DNA of 64,000 nt from Methanococcoides sp. AM1. Its GTDB lineage: Archaea; Halobacteriota; Methanosarcinia; Methanosarcinales; Methanosarcinaceae. A program made the translations under genes and the position numbers. This document shows positions 60,263-64,000 of this stretch, in pieces. Where the stretch lies: contig NZ_CAAGSW010000004.1 in assembly GCF_900774055.1 (NCBI RefSeq), positions 186,001-250,000 on the forward strand, in the 5' to 3' direction. The notes below the pieces were generated by a model, which saw nothing but the letters and a program-made list of their open reading frames with translations, had not been told where the DNA came from and searched no databases. Position 1 is the first letter of the stretch. The number at the start of each line of letters is the position of its first letter.

Positions 60263-60967
60263 TCACAGCAGTATCTTAGCCAGTATCGGAGCAAGGAACA
60301 CAGTCACCAATCCGGCAATACCAATAGCAAGTCCACTCATGGCCCCTTCCGCCTCTCCCATCTCAACGGCCTTGGTCGTGCCCAGGGCATGAGATGAAGT
60401 TCCTATGGCAATTCCGATAGCCACCTTGTCTTCTATTCTGAACAACTTGCATATCAGGGGACTAAGCAGAATACCTGCTATTCCGGTGAAGATTATGCCT
60501 GCAACCGTTATGGATGGCATACCGCCAAGCTGGTTCGATATCTCTATTCCGATGGGCGTTGTAACTGATTTTGGAATCATGGAGATGCTTAGTAGATGAT
60601 CAAGCCCGAACATCCTGCACATGACAATTATGCTCACAATACCTGCTGTTGAACCTACAACGATCCCTGTAATTATTGGAACGACATTTTCCTTAAAGAT
60701 ACTAATTTTCTTATACAGAGGTACCGCCAGGATGACAGTAGCAGGGCCAAGGAAGAAAGATATGAACTGCCCTCCCCTGTTGTAATCATCAAAGGTTATA
60801 TGAAAACTTAATAGAAAAGCCATTATCACCAGCATGCTAAGCACGAGAGGGTTTAGCAGGGGAGAAACTGTCTTTTTGTAGAGTAAGCTGCCTGCATAGA
60901 ATGTTAATAAGGATATACCAATACCAAAGATCGGAGATCTCACCAGGGAAGAAATTATTTCACTCAA
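60263..60967 (-). CDS. lrgB: LrgB-like membrane protein
   Basis: 234 residues with six or more TMs and the LrgB/CidB signature around PKSVTTPIGIEISNQLGGMPSITVAGIIFTGIAGILLSPLI and GTSSHALGTTKAVEMGEAEGAMSGLAIGIAG. The family pairs with LrgA and is associated with control of murein hydrolases in bacteria and with glycolate/pyruvate transport in plants and some bacteria. Archaea lack murein, so a transport role is more likely here. TTG start at 60967, with AGGAGG 9 nt upstream, overlapping the LrgA stop. Confidence 0.9.
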   Translation of the reverse strand: MSEIISSLVRSPIFGIGISLLTFYAGSLLYKKTVSPLLNPLVLSMLVIMAFLLSFHITFDDYNRGGQFISFFLGPATVILAVPLYKKISIFKENVVPIITGIVVGSTAGIVSIIVMCRMFGLDHLLSISMIPKSVTTPIGIEISNQLGGMPSITVAGIIFTGIAGILLSPLICKLFRIEDKVAIGIAIGTSSHALGTTKAVEMGEAEGAMSGLAIGIAGLVTVFLAPILAKILL

Positions 60968-61316
60968 AGGATTTCCTCCTTTTCATCAGTATCTGTACCG
61001 TTATACCGGTCACAACTACAATGATGATGGTCGAGACCACAGATATGAACAACAAGGCAGTCCATTTTCCTTCTAGTATGGAGAAACAGGTTATCAACCC
61101 CACAGCTGCCGGTATGAAAAAAAATGAAAGATGCTTTAACAAGAAGTTGCTTACATCTTCGATCATGGATAGCTTAAGGATACCAGTCAGTAGCAGTGCC
61201 AGTAATAGCAGCATACCCAACACACTTCCGGGAATCGGAAGGTTAAGGAAATTATGGATAGTATCACCCACAAAACATATAGCGAGAATTATAACGAACT
61301 GAACGATACGCTTCAT
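60960..61316 (-). CDS. lrgA: LrgA/CidA-like membrane protein
   Basis: 118 residues with four TMs and the holin-like family pattern NFLNLPIPGSVLGMLLLLALLLTGILK, with LSFFFIPAAVGLIT. First gene of the two-gene operon with LrgB, which it overlaps by 8 nt. Confidence 0.9.
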   Translation of the reverse strand: MKRIVQFVIILAICFVGDTIHNFLNLPIPGSVLGMLLLLALLLTGILKLSMIEDVSNFLLKHLSFFFIPAAVGLITCFSILEGKWTALLFISVVSTIIIVVVTGITVQILMKRRKSFE

Positions 61317-61442
61317 TGAATCACTTTCATAATATGTGCAAACTCGAAGATATTGGTGTTAGGCGGGTGTAAGGTCAGTAGCAGACAATAGAAGTTTCGG
61401 TCCATGCATTAATTCATGGACCTGATGAAAGAAAGTGCTCAA

Positions 61443-62891
61443 TTACTGCTGATTTCCGGGCTTATCTGAATTTCGACCAGAGCTTCTATTTGGACTTTGA
61501 CCAGACTTTTTCTTTGTCTGATTTCGACCCTGGCTTCTATTGGTATTTTCTGATCGTCCAGTTTTGCTTTCTACCTTTTTAGCCTTGAAATTTCCTTTTT
61601 TAGCTTTGCCTTCTACCTTTTTAGGCTTGCTATCTCCTTTCTTAGCTTTACCTTCTCCCTTTTTGCCTCTGCCCCTGCCTTTACCTCCGGTGCTTCCCTT
61701 TCGCCCTCTCTGTTGTTTTGGAGCTGGCTTTGCTGCATCACCTGTGGCATTCTTTGCCTTTTCAGAATGATAATTATGTTCAGCGACCTCGATATCCATG
61801 TTGGTAAGCTTTTCGATATCACGAAGGAAGTCACGCTCATCCGCTGCACAGAAAGAGTATGCTGTTCCGTCAGCTCCTGCTCTTGCTGTACGTCCTATGC
61901 GGTGCACGTAGCTCTCAGGGATATTCGGCAGGTCATAGTTAATTACATGTGATATGTCCTCGATATCGATGCCACGAGCAGCTATGTCTGTTGCGACCAG
62001 TACACGCAGGTTTCCGGACTTGAAACTCTGAAGTGTTTTTGTACGGTGGGTCTGGGACTTGTTACCGTGAATAGCCCCGGCAGGAACATTGTTCTTGTTG
62101 AGCATCTCAGTGACCTTGTTAGCACGGTGCTTTGTGCGTGTGAATATGAGAACACACTCCAGATGCTCACCCCTTAGTAAGTGTAACAGTAATTCGTTCT
62201 TATCTTCAGAATCCACGAAAAATATGAACTGGTCTATGCGTTCAACAGTTGTTGCCTGGGGAGTGACCTCTACATGCGCAGGATTCGTTAGCAGTTTTCT
62301 GGCAAGAGTGGATATATCCGGGGACATAGTAGCTGAAAAGAAAAGCGACTGACGCTTTTTTGGCAGCATTCCAACAACTTTGTAAACATCATTGAGAAAT
62401 CCCATGTCAAGCATTCTATCTGCTTCATCAAGTACAAAGTATTCCACATTTGAAAGGTTGACATGTCCCTGCTCTATCAGGTCCAGCAGTCTGCCAGGAG
62501 TTGCTACAAGGGAATCCACACCCTTTGAGAGAGCTCTTACCTGTGGTGTCTGACCAACCCCTCCGAAGATCACGGTATGCTTGAAACGGGTGAATTTGCC
62601 ATACGTAGCAAAGCTATCCCCGATCTGTGCTGCAAGTTCCCTTGTAGGTGCAAGCACAAGCACCCGAGGAAATCTAGGACGTGGTGCCTTGTAAGATGCA
62701 GACATATTGTGAAGAATTGGCAATATGAATGCAGCTGTCTTGCCTGTACCTGTCTGAGCAATACCTATCATATCCCTGCCATTCAACAGATGGGGAATGG
62801 ATAGTTCCTGAATAGGAGTAGGTGTTGTATACCCTTCCTCGGACAATGCCCGCTGAAGCGGGAATATTAAATTTAGATTCTCGAATGACAC
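61443..62891 (-). CDS. DEAD-box RNA helicase with a long basic Lys/Gly tail
   Basis: 482 residues from GTG 62891 (GAGGT upstream). All helicase motifs are present: Q motif TPTPIQELS, I AQTGTGKT, Ia PTRELA, II DEAD, III SAT, V ARGIDI and VI HRIGRTARAG. Residues ~385-482 form an unstructured tail of repeats such as KGDSKPKKVEGKAKKGNFK and KGRGRGKKGEGK that would bind RNA non-specifically. In cold-adapted Methanococcoides such a helicase is induced by cold, and the TRAM gene lies upstream, consistent with a shared role in RNA unfolding. Confidence 0.95.
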   Translation of the reverse strand: MSFENLNLIFPLQRALSEEGYTTPTPIQELSIPHLLNGRDMIGIAQTGTGKTAAFILPILHNMSASYKAPRPRFPRVLVLAPTRELAAQIGDSFATYGKFTRFKHTVIFGGVGQTPQVRALSKGVDSLVATPGRLLDLIEQGHVNLSNVEYFVLDEADRMLDMGFLNDVYKVVGMLPKKRQSLFFSATMSPDISTLARKLLTNPAHVEVTPQATTVERIDQFIFFVDSEDKNELLLHLLRGEHLECVLIFTRTKHRANKVTEMLNKNNVPAGAIHGNKSQTHRTKTLQSFKSGNLRVLVATDIAARGIDIEDISHVINYDLPNIPESYVHRIGRTARAGADGTAYSFCAADERDFLRDIEKLTNMDIEVAEHNYHSEKAKNATGDAAKPAPKQQRGRKGSTGGKGRGRGKKGEGKAKKGDSKPKKVEGKAKKGNFKAKKVESKTGRSENTNRSQGRNQTKKKSGQSPNRSSGRNSDKPGNQQ

Positions 62892-63283
62892 GTTATACCT
62901 CGGGTTAAAGTTAAAACTCGTTGAAAATTGATCCGACTCATCTTATCTGATAAGAAAAGATCATGCTGATTTATGGGTAAACCCTTACAGTTAATTGCGT
63001 ACAGTAAAGGCCTGTGAATTTAATGATAATATTATTGAACACTTTTAATAATATCAAACAGGAATCACAAAGCAGATCCTATAGGTCCGATCATTAAAAG
63101 TTACCATATGTATGCTTGTATCTCCCTCATGAGTAAATGATCGACCACTTTTTGCTTGTTGATTCTGATAAGTAAATGTTTAACAGAACAAAATGTCCAG
63201 ATAAAAATAATAAAAATGTAAGAAAAATAAGAATGGAAGATCAAAAACTTGATCTGCCAAACGTGTTTAATTAATTAGAGTAA
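62892..63283. other. 390-bp intergenic region upstream of the DEAD-box gene
   Basis: No gene seen. Contains AT-rich inverted repeats ATATTATT/AATAATAT (about 63030-63055) and CTTATC/GATAAG near 62943-62955, within what would be the helicase leader or promoter. A long 5' leader is known for a cold-induced helicase of this genus, so a regulated leader is possible. Confidence 0.35.
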
Positions 63284-63487
63284 TTAAACGAGTTCGCCAA
63301 ATGCGAATTTTCTCATTACTTTGGTAACTTTGATTGTTACTTCGTCGCCAACTTTTGTGCTTGGGACAAAGATTACAAAACCGCTTACTCTAGCGATTCC
63401 ATCGCCTTCTCTTGCGGTATCTTCAATTGTTACGTCGTATGTTTCGCCAGCTTCTACTGGAGCAGTTGATTCCATGTTGTTGAACAA
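63284..63487 (-). CDS. Single TRAM-domain RNA-binding protein (copy 2)
   Basis: 67 residues from TTG 63487 (MFNNMESTAPV), with GGAAGTGA 6 nt upstream; 63 from ATG 63475. TRAM barrel GETYDVTIEDTAREGDGIARVSGFVIFVPSTKVGDEVTIKVTKVMRKFAFGELV. About 90 percent identical to copy 1 at 40194-40400; differences are concentrated in the 3' two thirds of the DNA. Predicted RNA chaperone. Confidence 0.9.
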   Translation of the reverse strand: MFNNMESTAPVEAGETYDVTIEDTAREGDGIARVSGFVIFVPSTKVGDEVTIKVTKVMRKFAFGELV

Positions 63488-63760
63488 ATATTTCACTTCC
63501 TTTAAAGTGCTTAAAAAGATAATAAACAGACTCTAGTAAACATACGAAAAAATAGTAAATACAGTTAAGGAAATACCATCTAGACCTATAATTTATTAAA
63601 TTAGTTTTTGCCTCTAAAAGCACTCCTACCAAGTAATCATAGTATATAACTCTTTTGCACAACAACTCCATAGTTCATACGGTTATTAGAAAAGGTAGCA
63701 TTGGGAAAAATTAAATTGCATGAATTAAAATTGTATAAATTAAAAGAGGCCTTTTAGGAT

Positions 63761-64000
63761 TTATACGTCATTAGCCTCTTTTTCGTTTACTTGCTCATCA
63801 CTAACTAAAATACCATCTTCAAGAGTAATAACCCTGTCAACATACTCAGTATGCCACGGTTCATGTGTTACCATTATAATTGTCTGTCCATAATTGTCAT
63901 TCAATTCTTTGAACACATCCAGAACTTGTTTTGAGTTTCTGGTGTCCAGATTTGCACACGGCTCATCAGCAAACATTATATCAGGCTTTTTGGCTATGGC
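63761..64000 (-). CDS. ABC transporter ATP-binding protein, C-terminal part (MacB/LolD-like), truncated by the window edge
   Basis: 80 codons are open to the right edge. Walker B PDIMFADEPCANLDTRNSKQVLDVFKEL and the switch histidine in TIIMVTHEPWHTEYVDRVITLEDGILVSDE match the MacB/LolD-like group. The Walker A and signature regions lie outside the window. The usual permease partner is not visible in the 260 bp downstream. Confidence 0.88.
   Translation of the reverse strand, partial: AIAKKPDIMFADEPCANLDTRNSKQVLDVFKELNDNYGQTIIMVTHEPWHTEYVDRVITLEDGILVSDEQVNEKEANDV

Noticed and set aside
1-64000. CRISPR arrays, insertion sequences, complete prophage or replication origin
   Set aside because: No regularly spaced direct repeats, intact transposases, phage structural genes or ORB-type repeats were seen.

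Overview
The window is chromosomal DNA of a methylotrophic methanogenic archaeon of the Methanosarcinaceae. Methanococcoides or a close relative is the best guess. The evidence is a complete six-gene molybdenum/tungsten formylmethanofuran dehydrogenase operon (order E-F-A-C-D-B), archaeal-only genes (AMP phosphorylase, Trm56, geranylgeranyl reductase family, archaeal FtsZ, UPF0280, the DUF39 homocysteine protein), two single-domain TRAM proteins, AT-rich intergenic DNA with TATA-box promoters, and an apparent in-frame UAG codon of the kind decoded as pyrrolysine in this group.

Layout. 1-1059: N-terminal part of a secretion/pilus ATPase running off the left edge. 1.3-4.6 kb: AMP phosphorylase, Trm56, NIF3-like protein. 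4.6-5.1 kb: an unexplained structured, gene-free segment. 5.1-7.6 kb: ModD-like phosphoribosyltransferase, DUF364 protein and an EndoMS-like domain protein. 7.6-12.5 kb: a membrane wHTH protein, a secreted protein and an ABC exporter with a NEW3-type surface protein. 13.1-19.6 kb: an envelope-protein island containing a membrane-anchored double wHTH regulator and four copies of a 19-22 bp operator-like sequence. 19.9-26.8 kb: fmdEFACDB followed directly by fdhD. 26.9-30.1 kb: an IscU-MIP18 fusion, a cysteine-desulfurase-like protein lacking the PLP lysine, and Thi4. 30.2-30.5 kb: tRNA-Cys plus a decayed duplicate. 30.7-36.5 kb: a sensor kinase, a small HTH regulator and two surface proteins, one with a PGF-CTERM sorting signal. 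36.5-44.5 kb: EngB, radical SAM, a UAG-interrupted gamma-glutamylcyclotransferase-like gene, geranylgeranyl reductase, TRAM, a DHPS-like protein and FtsZ. 44.5-47.9 kb: AIM24 and the three-gene sulfide-dependent homocysteine cluster. 48-64 kb: two more sensor kinases, FKBP, tRNA-Ser with an integrase remnant, M28 peptidase, small membrane genes, a sulfite-oxidase-like lipoprotein, LrgAB, a DEAD-box helicase, a second TRAM gene and a partial ABC ATPase.

How they fit together. The metabolic core is C1 chemistry (FMD and its probable cofactor maturation by FdhD and perhaps ModD) and sulfide-based sulfur assimilation (IscU, homocysteine cluster, Thi4). Most of the rest is envelope proteins and signal transduction. 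Three hybrid kinase-type sensors occur without any adjacent response regulator. RNA-binding TRAM proteins and the DEAD-box helicase fit a cold-adapted RNA-chaperone set.

Most notable observations: (1) a GGCT-like gene whose reading frame continues through a UAG into the conserved C-terminal half and ends in an ATGA overlap with the next gene; (2) a repeated operator in front of four envelope-gene promoters around a membrane wHTH regulator; (3) a NifS/IscS-like protein with Thr at the Schiff-base lysine position; (4) shared inverted repeats at the predicted start sites of tRNA-Cys and an HTH gene; (5) a strong long-hairpin RNA candidate at about 4.7-4.95 kb.
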